64,000 bases of DNA from Psychrobacter sp. UBA3480 (GCF_002377945.1 NZ_DFQV01000020.1:191278-255277), one strand, 5' to 3'; counted from the stretch's first letter, positions 44,864-55,880 are shown. Numbers and translations are program-made. The notes: generated by a model not told the origin, from the sequence alone.

Positions 44864-46429
44864 ATGCCTATTGACTACCTTACGAATCCGCCAATTGGCG
44901 ATGATGAAATGATGGCAGCCATCGATATTGGTTCCAACAGTTTCCATTTAGCTATTGCTCGTCTTGACCATGGGGAAGTGCGAAAAGTAGTCTCGATGTC
45001 TGAAAAGGTACAGCTCGCCGCCGGTCTGGACGAAAATAATATTCTAAGCGCAGCTGCCGAGCAGCGTGGTCTTGATTGTTTAAGCCGCTTTGTGGCGCGC
45101 TTGGATTCAGTACCGCCAGAGCGTATTCGTGTGGTGGCGACCAATGCATTGCGTCAAGCCAAAAACGCCAACGATTTTATTTCCCGTGCCAATAAAATCC
45201 TGCCAAAGCCTATTGAGATTATTGCGGGCCGCGAAGAGGCGCGATTGATTTATTTGGGCGTCTCGCATACCAACGAGAGTAGTGATAAACGCTTGGTTAT
45301 GGATATTGGCGGCGGTTCGACAGAGTTCATTATTGGTCAAAATTTCGATCCATTGTTGACTGAAAGTTTACAAATGGGCTGTGTTTCTTTTACCCAAAAA
45401 TTCTTCGCGGACGGCCTGATTACTAAAGAAGCTTTTAATAGTGCCATTTCAGGTGCACGTAAAGAAGTCTTAGCGATTAACGGTCGTTATCAAAAGACAG
45501 GCTGGAGTAGCGTAGTCGGCTCAAGCGGTACAATCAAAGCGGTGCGTAATGTTTTAGTATCAAAAGGTTGGGCCGATGAGCAAGAACGCATTACTTACAA
45601 AGGTGTCAAAAAATTAGAGAAATTGCTGATTAAGATTGGCAATATCGATGATATCGAGTTAGAAGGCGTCAAAGAACATCGTAAAGCTGTATTTCCTGCT
45701 GGCGTGGCAGTATTGCGCGCGGTGATGAAAGTGCTGGGTGTTGAGACCATTACCTACTCAGATGGTGCATTACGCGAAGGCGTTATGTACGATATGCTCG
45801 GACGCTTTGCTAGTGAAGATGTGCGTGACCGCAGTGTGCTTGCGTTAATCAAGCGTTACTCAGGGGACAAAAAGCAAGCCAAGCAAGTGGTAAAAACCAG
45901 TCGCCATTTATTCGAACAAGTAAAAGACAAGCTTGCGCTGTCCAATGATGATTGCGACTTGCTCAGACGTGCTGCTTTCTTGCATGAGATAGGGCTAGCA
46001 ATCAGTCACAGTAGTTATCACAAGCATAGCGCATATTTGCTGGAGTATTCTGATATTCCAGGGTTTTCGCAAGTCGATCAAAAACGCATGGCACAGTTGA
46101 TGCTTAACCATCGTCGCAAGCTCAAAGCCGATATGCTAGAGCAGACTTGTCAGATTGGTGGTGATCAGTTGGTTTATCTTTGTTTACTGTTGCGCCTCGC
46201 CGTACTGGCACATCATAGCCGCAGTGATTACGCGCTACCAGAGCTAGAACTAAAGGTAGTCGCTGAAAACAGTTGGCAAATCACCTTAGCGGATAGCAGT
46301 GAGCATTACGCATTCTTGCTGGCTGATTTGCGTACTGAAATTGACCAGTTTGCCAAATGGGGCGTACAGCTTAATGTGATTGAAGCTCAAGAGGCTGAGA
46401 CTCAAGAGATTGAGCAGTTACCATTGTAA
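44864..46429 (+). CDS. ppx: Exopolyphosphatase / guanosine pentaphosphatase (Ppx/GppA)
   Basis: Releases phosphate from polyphosphate chain ends, or hydrolyses pppGpp. The ASKHA fold is seen in AAIDIGSNSFHLAIARL near the N-terminus, GREEARLIYLGV, VMDIGGGSTEFIIG and VGSSGTIKAV, followed by the C-terminal HD-like domain (FLHEIGLAISHSSYHKH). The 521-aa size matches Ppx/GppA. Which activity dominates cannot be told by eye. The ATG at 44864 is preferred over a GTG 15 bases upstream. Confidence 0.92.
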   Translation: MPIDYLTNPPIGDDEMMAAIDIGSNSFHLAIARLDHGEVRKVVSMSEKVQLAAGLDENNILSAAAEQRGLDCLSRFVARLDSVPPERIRVVATNALRQAKNANDFISRANKILPKPIEIIAGREEARLIYLGVSHTNESSDKRLVMDIGGGSTEFIIGQNFDPLLTESLQMGCVSFTQKFFADGLITKEAFNSAISGARKEVLAINGRYQKTGWSSVVGSSGTIKAVRNVLVSKGWADEQERITYKGVKKLEKLLIKIGNIDDIELEGVKEHRKAVFPAGVAVLRAVMKVLGVETITYSDGALREGVMYDMLGRFASEDVRDRSVLALIKRYSGDKKQAKQVVKTSRHLFEQVKDKLALSNDDCDLLRRAAFLHEIGLAISHSSYHKHSAYLLEYSDIPGFSQVDQKRMAQLMLNHRRKLKADMLEQTCQIGGDQLVYLCLLLRLAVLAHHSRSDYALPELELKVVAENSWQITLADSSEHYAFLLADLRTEIDQFAKWGVQLNVIEAQEAETQEIEQLPL

Positions 46430-46606
46430 GTATTGAGTTAAAGACTAACGTAACAAAAGCGGCGTTGTCGATAATGTCATGCCATTTAAGATGTGCTACT
46501 ATAGCTTCTATTGAGTTTACAACTGTACTTTCATTATCTGAATACGGATAACGATATTATTCTTAAACATAAATACATTAAGTATAAATATTAAAGGGAA
46601 GCGTCT

Positions 46607-47410
46607 ATGAGCACTGTCTGGGATAGTGTGCAGCTTGCACGACACGCCAAGCGTCCATTATTTATGGACTATGTTAATCAGCTTTTTACCGAATTTGACG
46701 AGTTGCATGGCGACCGTGCTTTTGCCGATGACAAAGCCATTTTAGGTGGTCTTGCGCGTTTTGATGGTCAGCCTGTGATGGTGATTGGTCAGCATCGTGG
46801 TCGTAGCACCCGTGAGCGTATTGCTCATAATTTTGGTATGGCCAATCCTGAAGGCTATCGTAAAGTGATTCGTTTGGTCAAAATGGCCGAGCGCTTTAAC
46901 ATTCCGGTGATGACCTTTGTGGATACTCAAGGTGCTTATCCTGGTATTGGTGCAGAAGAGCGCGGACAAGCGCAAGCGATTGCAGAAAGCATCGCTGTAT
47001 TTTCTAGCCTTAAAGTGCCTGTGATTGTGACTATCATTGGTGAAGGCGGCTCAGGCGGCGCGTTGGCAATTGGTGTTGGTGATAAAGTAAATATGCTACA
47101 AAACAGCATTTACTCAGTGATTTCGCCAGAAGGCTGTGCTTCTATCCTATGGAAAACCGCTGAAAAAGCACAAGACGCTAGTGAAGCATTGAAATTAAAT
47201 GCAATCAACCTTTACCAAATGGGTTTGATTGACGCTGTCATCGAAGAGGGCGAAGGCGCACATGTGCAGCCACAACCTGTGATGAATGCGCTAAAAGCAC
47301 TGATTACTGAGCAGCTTGATGAGATTAAAGATTTAGATCCTCAAGAGCGTTGTGAGCTACGTTATGAAAAGCTAAAGTCTTTTAACTCAGAAGTGATGTT
47401 GCCTGCTTAA
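46607..47410 (+). CDS. accA: Acetyl-CoA carboxylase carboxyltransferase alpha subunit, short form
   Basis: Half of the carboxyltransferase that makes malonyl-CoA for fatty acid synthesis. The 267-aa protein aligns with E. coli AccA (319 aa) from about its residue 60: [44 protein letters not shown] and [13 protein letters not shown]. The N-terminal helical extension of about 50 residues is missing; short AccA forms are, as I recall, usual in Moraxellaceae, so this is not taken as a truncation. A GGGAAG ribosome site precedes the ATG. Confidence 0.94.
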   Translation: MSTVWDSVQLARHAKRPLFMDYVNQLFTEFDELHGDRAFADDKAILGGLARFDGQPVMVIGQHRGRSTRERIAHNFGMANPEGYRKVIRLVKMAERFNIPVMTFVDTQGAYPGIGAEERGQAQAIAESIAVFSSLKVPVIVTIIGEGGSGGALAIGVGDKVNMLQNSIYSVISPEGCASILWKTAEKAQDASEALKLNAINLYQMGLIDAVIEEGEGAHVQPQPVMNALKALITEQLDEIKDLDPQERCELRYEKLKSFNSEVMLPA

Positions 47411-47495
47411 TTAATTGTTATGGCGCCTTCATTGCGAAGTCGCTATTATTAATGATAGGTTTTTCATATTAGAGTTTGAGTCTTAATGCTAAAAT

Positions 47496-47528
47496 AAAAA
47501 CGTGTCATTTAATGGCGCGTTTTTTTTT
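47496..47528 (+). terminator. Terminator after accA
   Basis: Stem AAAACGTGTCAT / ATGGCGCGTTTT (G-T pairs) with a 3-base loop and a run of nine Ts. Confidence 0.8.
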
Positions 47529-47576
47529 GGCTGTTATTATATGAAGCATCTAAAATAACGAAAAATAAGGCTGACT

Positions 47577-49145
47577 ATGACCAGCAGCGCAATCATCTCA
47601 CATCCTATTAAATCAATTGCCAATTTGCCAGTTGATAAGACACTAGCAACCGCATTATTGAGCAGTATGTCTGAGTATAATGATCAGCTGCATGGTCGTC
47701 GCCTTTGGCTGGCATGTAGTGGTGGGCGTGATTCATTGGCACTTGCGGCGCTGTGTGTGCAGCTCTATCGACAAGGTAAGTTGCCATGTTTGCCGCAGCT
47801 TTTACATGTCGATCATGGCTTACAATCGGATAGTCAGTACTGGGCCAAGCATGTTGCCAATTGGGCGCAAGCGCAGCAGATACCTTGTAGCATTTTACAG
47901 ACACAAGTAAATGGACATGATGAGCAAGCTGCGCGACAAGCACGCTATAATGTTATGCGAGCACATATCAATAAAAGTGATGTTTTGCTACTGGGCCACC
48001 ATGCTGACGACCAAGCTGAAACGGTGTTAATACGGCTCATTCAAGGCGCTGGAGTCAATGGTCTTTCTGGTATGCAGCCATGGCGAGTGCAAACGCAGGG
48101 CGCACAGCGCAATATTTTGTGGCGACCTTGGCTCACGATACGACGAGCCACTATTAGCGCCTACGCCAAGCGCTTAGAGTTGCCTTATATAGATGATCCT
48201 ACTAATGACAGCGGCGACAATGTACGTAGTGGACTACGCCGTGACATCATGCCAATACTGGCTACGTACAATCCTAATGTCATCGATAATATTGCTCGCA
48301 GTGCACAGCTGTTAAGTGATGCACAGGAAACAATCAATGCTCAAGCTATGCAGGATATGCAGCAGACGGAAAGTACAGACCTGCAACTTTTACCCGCACA
48401 GCGCGTGCTGAATATCGATGCGTTGCAAAAGCTACCCATGTATCGTCAGCGGCAATTATTACATTATTGGCTCGGTCAAGATGAGCCACTACCACCTGCT
48501 AAGCAACTCGTCGATGATGTGCTAACTCTCAGCCTACGTGATGACCAAGACCATCAGACAGAACTGTTTTGGCAAGGTCGTAAGGCGTCTTATACCATTC
48601 GCCGCTATCGTCAGCAGCTCTATCGTATGAGCAGCGAGTGGCTGTCTTGGCTGAAGCTACCACTGACCGAGCAGGTGCTGCCACTATCTAGCCTGAGTTT
48701 GTCTAAGAATAATTCAGCTGATAATAGCTTCGAATTAGTCACCTTGTGCAGCAGTAATGACTACATTTGGCAGTTGCAAGTAAAGCCAGGTGCGCTGGTA
48801 CGATTGTTAGATAATAGTGTGGACGGTATAGCACAGCAGGCAGTGTTAAAAATTGCGCCGTTAGGCCGTAAACAGCGGTTGAAAACTGAGATGGCTGCGC
48901 GCCCACAAGCAGGCAAAAAACTGTATCAAACGCTTGGGATTCCATTATGGCTACGAGAAAGCCTGACGGTAGTCAGCATCACCCTTATAAAAAAATTTGA
49001 AAATGGAAGCGACATTCAAACTGATATTCCTCTACTACTAGCATCGCCATTTGAGAGTTGGCTCTTGAGTTCTGAGCAGACAGATAGCGATGCTAAAAGC
49101 AATCAATTAGCCGAGCACATCAAAAGTGAGCTTAGACTAGAATAG
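47577..49145 (+). CDS. tilS: tRNA(Ile)-lysidine synthase TilS
   Basis: Converts the wobble C of tRNA-Ile(CAU) to lysidine. The PP-loop SGGRDSLALAAL is at residues 46-57, HHADDQAETVLIRLIQGAG follows, and the C-terminal tRNA-binding region includes GRKQRLKTEMAARPQAGKKL and a GIPLWLRESL motif. At 522 aa it is longer than the E. coli enzyme (432 aa), mainly through Gln/Ser-rich inserts in the C-terminal half. AAGG precedes the ATG. Confidence 0.93.
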   Translation: MTSSAIISHPIKSIANLPVDKTLATALLSSMSEYNDQLHGRRLWLACSGGRDSLALAALCVQLYRQGKLPCLPQLLHVDHGLQSDSQYWAKHVANWAQAQQIPCSILQTQVNGHDEQAARQARYNVMRAHINKSDVLLLGHHADDQAETVLIRLIQGAGVNGLSGMQPWRVQTQGAQRNILWRPWLTIRRATISAYAKRLELPYIDDPTNDSGDNVRSGLRRDIMPILATYNPNVIDNIARSAQLLSDAQETINAQAMQDMQQTESTDLQLLPAQRVLNIDALQKLPMYRQRQLLHYWLGQDEPLPPAKQLVDDVLTLSLRDDQDHQTELFWQGRKASYTIRRYRQQLYRMSSEWLSWLKLPLTEQVLPLSSLSLSKNNSADNSFELVTLCSSNDYIWQLQVKPGALVRLLDNSVDGIAQQAVLKIAPLGRKQRLKTEMAARPQAGKKLYQTLGIPLWLRESLTVVSITLIKKFENGSDIQTDIPLLLASPFESWLLSSEQTDSDAKSNQLAEHIKSELRLE

Positions 49146-49322
49146 AAAGCGTCAAAAGTTTAATATCCGTTGGCTGACTCATTGATTTTTATCAGGTTGA
49201 TGTCAGGCGTGACATTTTGAATTTATCAAACGGTGATAGTGGCAGTATGATAAACTGAGTGTCGTTTTACATATCAGTATGTTAAGTTGAATACCTTTGA
49301 ATTTTGTGACTAGGAGACAAGT

Positions 49323-50156
49323 ATGTCGGTATTAGATAATAAAAAAATCAGTTTTATTGGTGGCGGAAACATGGCACAAGCGCTCATTAGCGGGCTTGTG
49401 GGTTGCGGCATCAAACCAAATCTAATCACGGTCGCCGATCCTAGCAGCGATGCACGTGAGCAATTAGCCGCCAAAGGTCTAAATACTGTTGATCCAATGG
49501 CTGATCCAAAATCTGCTGTGATCGGTGCAGATATCGTGGTGCTAGCAGTCAAACCACAAATGATGAAAGTAGTGGTAAGTGCTTTTGCAGATGTGCTAGA
49601 TAATCAGTTGGTCATTTCAGTGGCAGCAGGTTTATCGACTGATCTTTTATCAAACATGTTGGGCGGCTATAGCAATATCGTCCGTGCAATGCCAAACACG
49701 CCTTCTATGATTCAAATGGGTGCGACCGGCCTCTACGGTACAGACAATATCTCAGCGGAACAGAAGCAGCTAGCAACAGCCGTTATGGAAGCATCAGGTT
49801 TGGTCATGTGGGTCGATGATGAAGAGCATATGCATGCGGTCACAGCCGTATCAGGTTCAGCGCCAGCGTATATGTTTTACTTTATCGAATCGATGGTCGA
49901 TGGAGCAGTTGCATTAGGGTTAGATAAAGAACAAGCCTCAGCGCTTGCTATGCAGACCATGTTAGGTGCTGCAAAAATGGCGATGAATAGTGATGATGCA
50001 CCAGCTGAGTTACGCCGTAAAGTTACTTCACCGAACGGTACTACTCAGGCAGCGGTTGAGTCAATGCAAGCCAATGAGATTGGTCGTCAAATCAGCGAGG
50101 CCATGCAAGCTTGCTATGATCGTAGCCAAGCGTTAAGTGAAGAGATGAGTAAGTAA
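49323..50156 (+). CDS. proC: Pyrroline-5-carboxylate reductase ProC
   Basis: Final step of proline synthesis. The 277-aa product has the Rossmann motif FIGGGNMAQALISGL, VLAVKPQMM, VRAMPNTPSMIQMGATGLY and the C-terminal TSPNGTTQAAVESM. A yggT-family gene follows after about 120 bases, a frequent pairing in gammaproteobacteria. Confidence 0.96.
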   Translation: MSVLDNKKISFIGGGNMAQALISGLVGCGIKPNLITVADPSSDAREQLAAKGLNTVDPMADPKSAVIGADIVVLAVKPQMMKVVVSAFADVLDNQLVISVAAGLSTDLLSNMLGGYSNIVRAMPNTPSMIQMGATGLYGTDNISAEQKQLATAVMEASGLVMWVDDEEHMHAVTAVSGSAPAYMFYFIESMVDGAVALGLDKEQASALAMQTMLGAAKMAMNSDDAPAELRRKVTSPNGTTQAAVESMQANEIGRQISEAMQACYDRSQALSEEMSK

Positions 50157-50274
50157 ACACTGACAAGGTGTGCTGTGAGTCACCACTGACGACACATTTA
50201 TGTAATCATCAGCATCTGATAATGACATTTGTCATCCTAGAATCTGTTAATAATGTCACATTGAGTAGCACTTC

Positions 50275-50844
50275 ATGAACAACATGTTATTTCAAATTTT
50301 TGATTTGGTCACCACATTCGCTATGATGCTGGTGTTTATTCGTTTTATGTTGCAGTTTGCAGGAATGGATGCAAGCAATCCGATGATTGCACCTGCTTAT
50401 AAAGCAACGCATATCGTCGATGTATTCGGGCGTATTTTTCCGACTGTTGCACAGGGTCGTATTAGCATTGCTGCTATCGTGCTAATGTTTTTGATTCGTC
50501 TAATCGACATCTCTGGAAAGGCCGCATTGACGCATAAAGGTATTGCGCCTGTACCGCTATTCTTTACGGGTACCACTAGCTTATTGTTAGACTTTTTACG
50601 CATGTGTCGCTATCTAGTGATTGGTTCTATTATCGTTAGCTGGATTGTGGTGTTTACCAGATCTGAGCATCCGATTATTGGCATTATCATTAATTTGGCT
50701 GAGCCTATTTTAGCCCCTTTTCGTCGTATCACGCCGAATTTAGGTATGCTCGACTTATCGCCAATGGTGGCTTTCTTAGCGTTCTATTTGCTGGAGATAT
50801 TCATCGGTGGTTTGGCCGCGAGTGTGTTGCCAACCTTGGGTTAA
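50275..50844 (+). CDS. YggT-family membrane protein
   Basis: A 189-aa protein with two YGGT repeats, each of two membrane segments: residues 1-35 (LVTTFAMMLVFIRFMLQFAG) with a following helix near 65-80, and 105-185 (YLVIGSIIVSWIVVFT, then AEPILAPFRRITP, the repeat hallmark). Family function is unclear, possibly in osmotic tolerance or division-site biology. Follows proC. Confidence 0.9.
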   Translation: MNNMLFQIFDLVTTFAMMLVFIRFMLQFAGMDASNPMIAPAYKATHIVDVFGRIFPTVAQGRISIAAIVLMFLIRLIDISGKAALTHKGIAPVPLFFTGTTSLLLDFLRMCRYLVIGSIIVSWIVVFTRSEHPIIGIIINLAEPILAPFRRITPNLGMLDLSPMVAFLAFYLLEIFIGGLAASVLPTLG

Positions 50845-50870
50845 ACCTAATTAAATGTAAAAACTGTCAT

Positions 50871-50908
50871 AAAAAAGGCGTTCTATAAAAATATAGAGCG
50901 CCTTTTTT
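50871..50908. terminator. Terminator between yggT and thiD
   Basis: Stem AAAAAAGGCGTTCTATA / TATAGAGCGCCTTTTTT with a 4-base loop and one internal mismatch zone, bidirectional. Confidence 0.9.
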
Positions 50909-50947
50909 GCGTCTGCTATTTAGGTAAGCTATGGCTTGTTAGATATG

Positions 50948-52093
<1,146 letters not shown>

Positions 52094-52183
52094 GGTGAAG
52101 TGGGTGAGTGGCTGAAACCAGTTCCCTGCTAAGGAACCATACGTGTAAGCGTATCGAGGGTTCGAATCCCTCCTTCACCGCCA
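52094..52183 (+). tRNA. tRNA-Ser (GCT anticodon)
   Basis: Acceptor GGTGAAG pairs with CTTCACC, followed by discriminator G and encoded CCA. The anticodon loop CTGCTAA gives GCT, and the long variable arm (ACGTGTAAGCGT) is the class II feature of tRNA-Ser. The T-loop is GGTTCGAATCC. Confidence 0.97.
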
Positions 52184-52278
52184 TTTATTCAGTTATTATT
52201 AGAGTAATAACGCAATATACTGCGTTAAACATTTTAATAATTAATTCAAAAAATAATTTGTTTTAATTAAAAAAGATG

Positions 52279-52306
52279 TTGACACAAGCGATATTATCTA
52301 TATAAT
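52279..52306 (+). promoter_or_regulatory. Consensus promoter of tRNA-Arg
   Basis: TTGACA (52279-52284) and TATAAT (52301-52306), both perfect consensus, with a 16-base spacer, about 60 bases before the tRNA. Confidence 0.85.
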
Positions 52307-52364
52307 GACCAACCTAATTTACTGCAAAAGATATTATCTGCGCAGTGGATAAAGTGCAAAATAC

Positions 52365-52441
52365 GCGCCTGTAGCTCAGTTGGATAGAGCACTTGGCTAC
52401 GAACTAAGGGGTCGGGAGTTCGAATCTCTCCAGGCGCACCA
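52365..52441 (+). tRNA. tRNA-Arg (ACG anticodon)
   Basis: Acceptor GCGCCTG pairs with CAGGCGC, followed by A and encoded CCA. The anticodon loop CTACGAA gives ACG (read as ICG after deamination). D-loop and T-loop (GAGTTCGAATC) are standard. Confidence 0.97.
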
Positions 52442-52482
52442 TTTGCATAATAGCTTAATACAAGCTGATAAAACATTAAAAT

Positions 52483-52516
52483 AATCGCCTGTCTTATGAC
52501 AATTGGCGGTTTTTTT
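52483..52516 (+). terminator. Terminator after tRNA-Arg
   Basis: A hairpin with outer CGCC / GGCG and inner TGTC / GACA pairs, followed by eight Ts. Confidence 0.65.
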
Positions 52517-52580
52517 ATGTCTACAACTTTTACCTTTCTACTTATTTATTCTACGACCATCTTCTGTGTATAACATGATT

Positions 52581-52660
52581 GGATAGCCAGCTAATAATAT
52601 TAAAGAGCCATCTACGATATTGGAGAGCCATCTATGATAGTGGATAGTCATCTAGGATAA
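52581..52660. repeat. Degenerate 20-bp tandem repeat upstream of the RDD gene
   Basis: About four imperfect 20-base units with the core AGCCATCTAxGATA, clearest at 52601-52620, 52621-52640 and 52641-52660. Located just before the RDD-family gene. Confidence 0.75.
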
Positions 52661-52727
52661 TGTACGATAGGCTAACCATTTACGGTACAATAGCGTTACT
52701 ATTCACTGCTTGCTATGAGCTTGTACC

Positions 52728-53390
52728 ATGTCAAAAAGTCCATCTAAACGTCCGTCAAAAACGACTCGCAAATCAAACCTTCAACCGAGTGCGCCTGTAC
52801 AGCAAGATCCTAACGAAGAGCCAACCATCGCTAAGCCTATGACTCGTGTCGTGGCGATTCTCTATGACGGTATGCTGATTTTGGCGTTATTGTTTTTGGT
52901 AGGAACGATACTAACCGTCGTAGGTACGCTATTGACTATGGAGACGGGTACTGAATCCTCACAAGCTCAGTCACTGCCGCTCTGGTATCAGAATGCCATT
53001 ATGACGCCATCATTTGTACTGACACTAGTGGCATTCTACGGAATATTTTGGCGCCGTGGTGGTCAGACATTGGGTATGCAGACGTGGCGGTTAAAAACGA
53101 TCAATGATGCAGGTCAATGGTTAACGTGGGGACAGTCGTTTAAGCGTATTTTGGCCGCTTGTTTGATGCCGCTGATTTTCGGCATTATTGGCAGTCTTAT
53201 TGATGGGTCACGCGCCGCCTTATTGGCCAGCGCGTTTCTTGGTTTGGTATTCAACTATGTGTTCTGTCTGTTTAACCCTCGCGGTCTGGCAGTACAAGAT
53301 ATGCTGTCCAACACCATCACCCTAAAGATGCCAAAAGTGGCACATGAAGGGTTATGGCGAGGTTTTAAAAATCGTAAGAAAAAACCGTAG
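52728..53390 (+). CDS. RDD-family membrane protein
   Basis: A 220-aa protein with a basic, Ser/Pro-rich N-terminal tail and an RDD domain: the first helix starts TRVVAILYDGMLILALLFLV (Arg and Asp in the RDD positions), a second membrane segment near residue 95, then GGQTLGMQTWRLKTIND and a third helix pair. RDD proteins have varied or unknown roles, some in ion transport. No operon partner is evident. Confidence 0.85.
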   Translation: MSKSPSKRPSKTTRKSNLQPSAPVQQDPNEEPTIAKPMTRVVAILYDGMLILALLFLVGTILTVVGTLLTMETGTESSQAQSLPLWYQNAIMTPSFVLTLVAFYGIFWRRGGQTLGMQTWRLKTINDAGQWLTWGQSFKRILAACLMPLIFGIIGSLIDGSRAALLASAFLGLVFNYVFCLFNPRGLAVQDMLSNTITLKMPKVAHEGLWRGFKNRKKKP

Positions 53391-53399
53391 TCTAATTTT

Positions 53400-53453
53400 A
53401 TTGACGTAAAAACTTTCATTGACGTAGTAACTCTTATCGACGTAATAATTTAG
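53400..53453. repeat. 18-bp tandem repeat downstream of the RDD gene
   Basis: Three imperfect 18-base units beginning ATTGACGTA / ATTGACGTA / ATCGACGTA at 53400, 53418 and 53436. They lie just past the RDD gene stop codon, in the convergent gap with the antiporter gene. Confidence 0.8.
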
Positions 53454-53487
53454 TCGTGTCACTGCTCAATTGATTCAAGTTAAACAA

Positions 53488-54513
53488 TTACATACTAACG
53501 CTTTGAATCAGCCATGCGGTGTAGCCCATAAAGAACAGTACCAATGTGGCACCTGACGTACGACCGAATTGTCGCTTTGTTTTAAAGGCAAATACGCACA
53601 GTGTCACTAGCAATATCGTCAAGACTCCCATCGCCATCACATCACGCGACAGAATCACTGGATCAGCAGCGATAGGAGCAATGACCGTTGCCAAGCCGAC
53701 AACTGCCAAAGTATTAAAGATATTAGAGCCGATGATATTGCCGAGCGCCATATCATGTTCGCCTTTACGGGCTGCTGACAGGCTCGATACCAGTTCAGGG
53801 AGTGAGGTCCCAACTGCGACAATCGTTAGACCAATGATAAGCTCACTGAGCCCCCATAGTGTTGCTAACTCGACAGCACCCCAAACGATAGCGCGTGAGC
53901 TGGCTACGAGCATCAGCATACCGATAATTAAACTGACAAGACCACGCGTTACGCTTGGTTCTAGCTTTTCTAAGCTCTCTGAGTCATTTAAGTGCTCTAA
54001 GTTATTTGAGTGCGCTGAGTCAGCATTAGCCACGACTATATCGTCTTCGTGCTCATGATAGCCTTCGTGTATACTCATTATGATCTGTAGTCCTAAAACG
54101 GCGACCAACAAAATCAACAATACGATACCATCAGCTTGGCTTAACGTACCATCACGTAGCTGCCAAGCGGCGATGATAGTAATCAGTAGCAGCAAGGGTA
54201 AGTCGCGCTTTACGATGCCTCTACGGATGATAATAGGGCTAATCAATACAGTTGCACCAAGTACCAATGCGATGTTGATGATATTCGAGCCATAAGCGTT
54301 ACCTAGAGCCAGCTCAGGGCTGCCTTCTATCGCTGCTAGTACTGATACCACCATCTCAGGCGCTGACGTGCCTATACCCAATATTAAGACACCAATTAAG
54401 AAGCTAGGCACACTAAACTTCTTTGCTAGTGCTGTCGCCCCATCAATAAAGACATCGGCACTCCAAACTAAAATTGCTAACCCAATCAGTATTGCAAGCG
54501 CGGCCAACCACAT
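53488..54513 (-). CDS. Calcium/sodium antiporter (CaCA, YrbG-like)
   Basis: A 341-aa K+-independent CaCA exchanger. Two alpha-repeats carry the ion-binding signature: GIGTSAPEMVVSVLAA with GSNIINIALVLG in the N-terminal half, and VGTSLPELVSSLSAA with GSNIFNTLAVVG in the C-terminal half. About ten membrane helices are separated by a central acidic/His loop (HEGYHEHEDD). Ion specificity is by family inference. Confidence 0.92.
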   Translation of the reverse strand: MWLAALAILIGLAILVWSADVFIDGATALAKKFSVPSFLIGVLILGIGTSAPEMVVSVLAAIEGSPELALGNAYGSNIINIALVLGATVLISPIIIRRGIVKRDLPLLLLITIIAAWQLRDGTLSQADGIVLLILLVAVLGLQIIMSIHEGYHEHEDDIVVANADSAHSNNLEHLNDSESLEKLEPSVTRGLVSLIIGMLMLVASSRAIVWGAVELATLWGLSELIIGLTIVAVGTSLPELVSSLSAARKGEHDMALGNIIGSNIFNTLAVVGLATVIAPIAADPVILSRDVMAMGVLTILLVTLCVFAFKTKRQFGRTSGATLVLFFMGYTAWLIQSVSM

Positions 54514-54569
54514 CGGTATGTTTCCTTGTATATGATGAAAAATGTGAATTTGATAAATAAAAGTGGCAT

Positions 54570-54603
54570 AAAAAAAGCCGAATCTTGATTTAGATTCAGC
54601 TTT
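54570..54603 (-). terminator. Terminator downstream of panD
   Basis: On the minus strand, AAAGCTGAATCT / AGATTCGGCTTT forms a stem around a 6-base loop and is followed by seven Ts. Confidence 0.8.
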
Positions 54604-54701
54604 CCCTTTAGCATCGAGATTTTTAGTAATAATAGCAGCTAATTCAAAGATGTAACTTTGCGTTTATCTTAAATTTACCAAAACCTCACCATCCTGTCAT
54701 A

Positions 54702-55082
54702 TTAAGCAACTTGTACAGGAATAATATTTGCAGTGTCTTTTACGGTGTTGTCTTCGTTGCAATAGACCAGTTTTGGCTGATACGTTGACGCTTCAACTTC
54801 ATCAAAGTGTGCATACGCACAAATGATAACGATATCGCCCAAGTCTGCCATATGCGCAGCAGCACCATTCAATGAGATAATACCAGAGCCTGCTTCAGCA
54901 CGGATAGCATAGGTGCGAAAGCGCTTACCGTTGGTCACATTATAGATATCAATAGATTCATTTTCGCGTAGACCAGCAAGATCTAATAGATCACCGTCGA
55001 TACCGCAAGAGCCTTCATAGTGAAGTTCAGCGTGGGTAACACGGGCACGGTGTAATTTGCATTTAAGCATATTAAGTAGCAT
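54702..55082 (-). CDS. panD: Aspartate 1-decarboxylase PanD
   Basis: Makes beta-alanine for pantothenate and CoA. A 126-aa proenzyme that self-cleaves at Gly24-Ser25 ([10 protein letters not shown]) to create the pyruvoyl cofactor. Lys9, Tyr22 and the GKRFRTYAI and SLNGAAAH segments match E. coli PanD over full length. pth lies 100 bases upstream on the same strand. Confidence 0.96.
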   Translation of the reverse strand: MLLNMLKCKLHRARVTHAELHYEGSCGIDGDLLDLAGLRENESIDIYNVTNGKRFRTYAIRAEAGSGIISLNGAAAHMADLGDIVIICAYAHFDEVEASTYQPKLVYCNEDNTVKDTANIIPVQVA

Positions 55083-55182
55083 AGGTTGGTTCCTTGGCGT
55101 AACTGATATTAATTAACTAAATCAAAAGGTTAATGGGGATAAAACTGTCAAAATAAAAGGTCATTATCATTGAATGACTATA

Positions 55183-55764
55183 TTATTCTGGTAATTTAAA
55201 GCCATTAATTTGTGAACGTGCTTTTTCGACATCACCATCTAACAATAATGGGAGCGCTTCAAAAGCAGCTGTCAGCGCGCTATCAATCGCAATCTGCTCA
55301 TCAGGAGATGCTTTAGAGAGAACGTGTCCACTAACTTTAGACTTGTGTCCAGGATGGCCGATACCCACACGCAGGCGATGAAAATCATTGCCAATATGCG
55401 GCGTGATATCACGTAGGCCATTGTGACCACCATGTCCACCGTCTGTTTTGAGTTTGATACTACCAGCTGGAATATCGAGCTCATCATGAGCAATCAACAA
55501 TTCATCATTTTTGATGCCATAGAAATTTACCATAGGCACCACTGACTGACCAGATTTATTCATAAACGTCAGCGGCATAAGTAAACGCACATCAGACCCA
55601 TGAATCTGTCCACGCCCTGTCACTCCATGAAATTTCTTATCAGGGGAGAGCGTGATATTAAACTGCTGAGCCAAATGATGGACAAACCAAAATCCTGCAT
55701 TATGACGCGTAAACATATACTGCTGACCAGGATTACCAAGACCGACAATAAGCTTTATGGCCAT
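55183..55764 (-). CDS. pth: Peptidyl-tRNA hydrolase
   Basis: Releases peptides from dropped-off peptidyl-tRNA. The 193-aa protein matches the family length (194 in E. coli): VGLGNPGQQY, catalytic His21 in TRHNAGFWF, MNKSGQSV, AHDELDIPAG and GGHGGHNGLRDI. The ATG at 55764 is preferred over the longer open frame to 55833, which adds non-homologous sequence. It follows rplY as in many gammaproteobacteria. Confidence 0.96.
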   Translation of the reverse strand: MAIKLIVGLGNPGQQYMFTRHNAGFWFVHHLAQQFNITLSPDKKFHGVTGRGQIHGSDVRLLMPLTFMNKSGQSVVPMVNFYGIKNDELLIAHDELDIPAGSIKLKTDGGHGGHNGLRDITPHIGNDFHRLRVGIGHPGHKSKVSGHVLSKASPDEQIAIDSALTAAFEALPLLLDGDVEKARSQINGFKLPE

Positions 55765-55848
55765 AAAAACACCCTGCTTGAGTTTGATAAATAGGGGTAA
55801 GGTTTGAAGTACTGATAGACAGTTTATTTTCAAACCTTACTTACAAAA

Positions 55849-55880
55849 ACAGCAGGAGATTTTAATCACCTGCTGTCTTA
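55849..55880 (-). terminator. Terminator or attenuator between rplY and pth
   Basis: Stem ACAGCAGG / CCTGCTGT around a 12-base loop, with TTTTT on the minus strand after the stem. Confidence 0.65.

Noticed and set aside
46607..47410. AccA as a 5'-truncated pseudogene
   Set aside because: All catalytic motifs are present, there is a good ribosome site, and short AccA is, to my knowledge, normal in this family.
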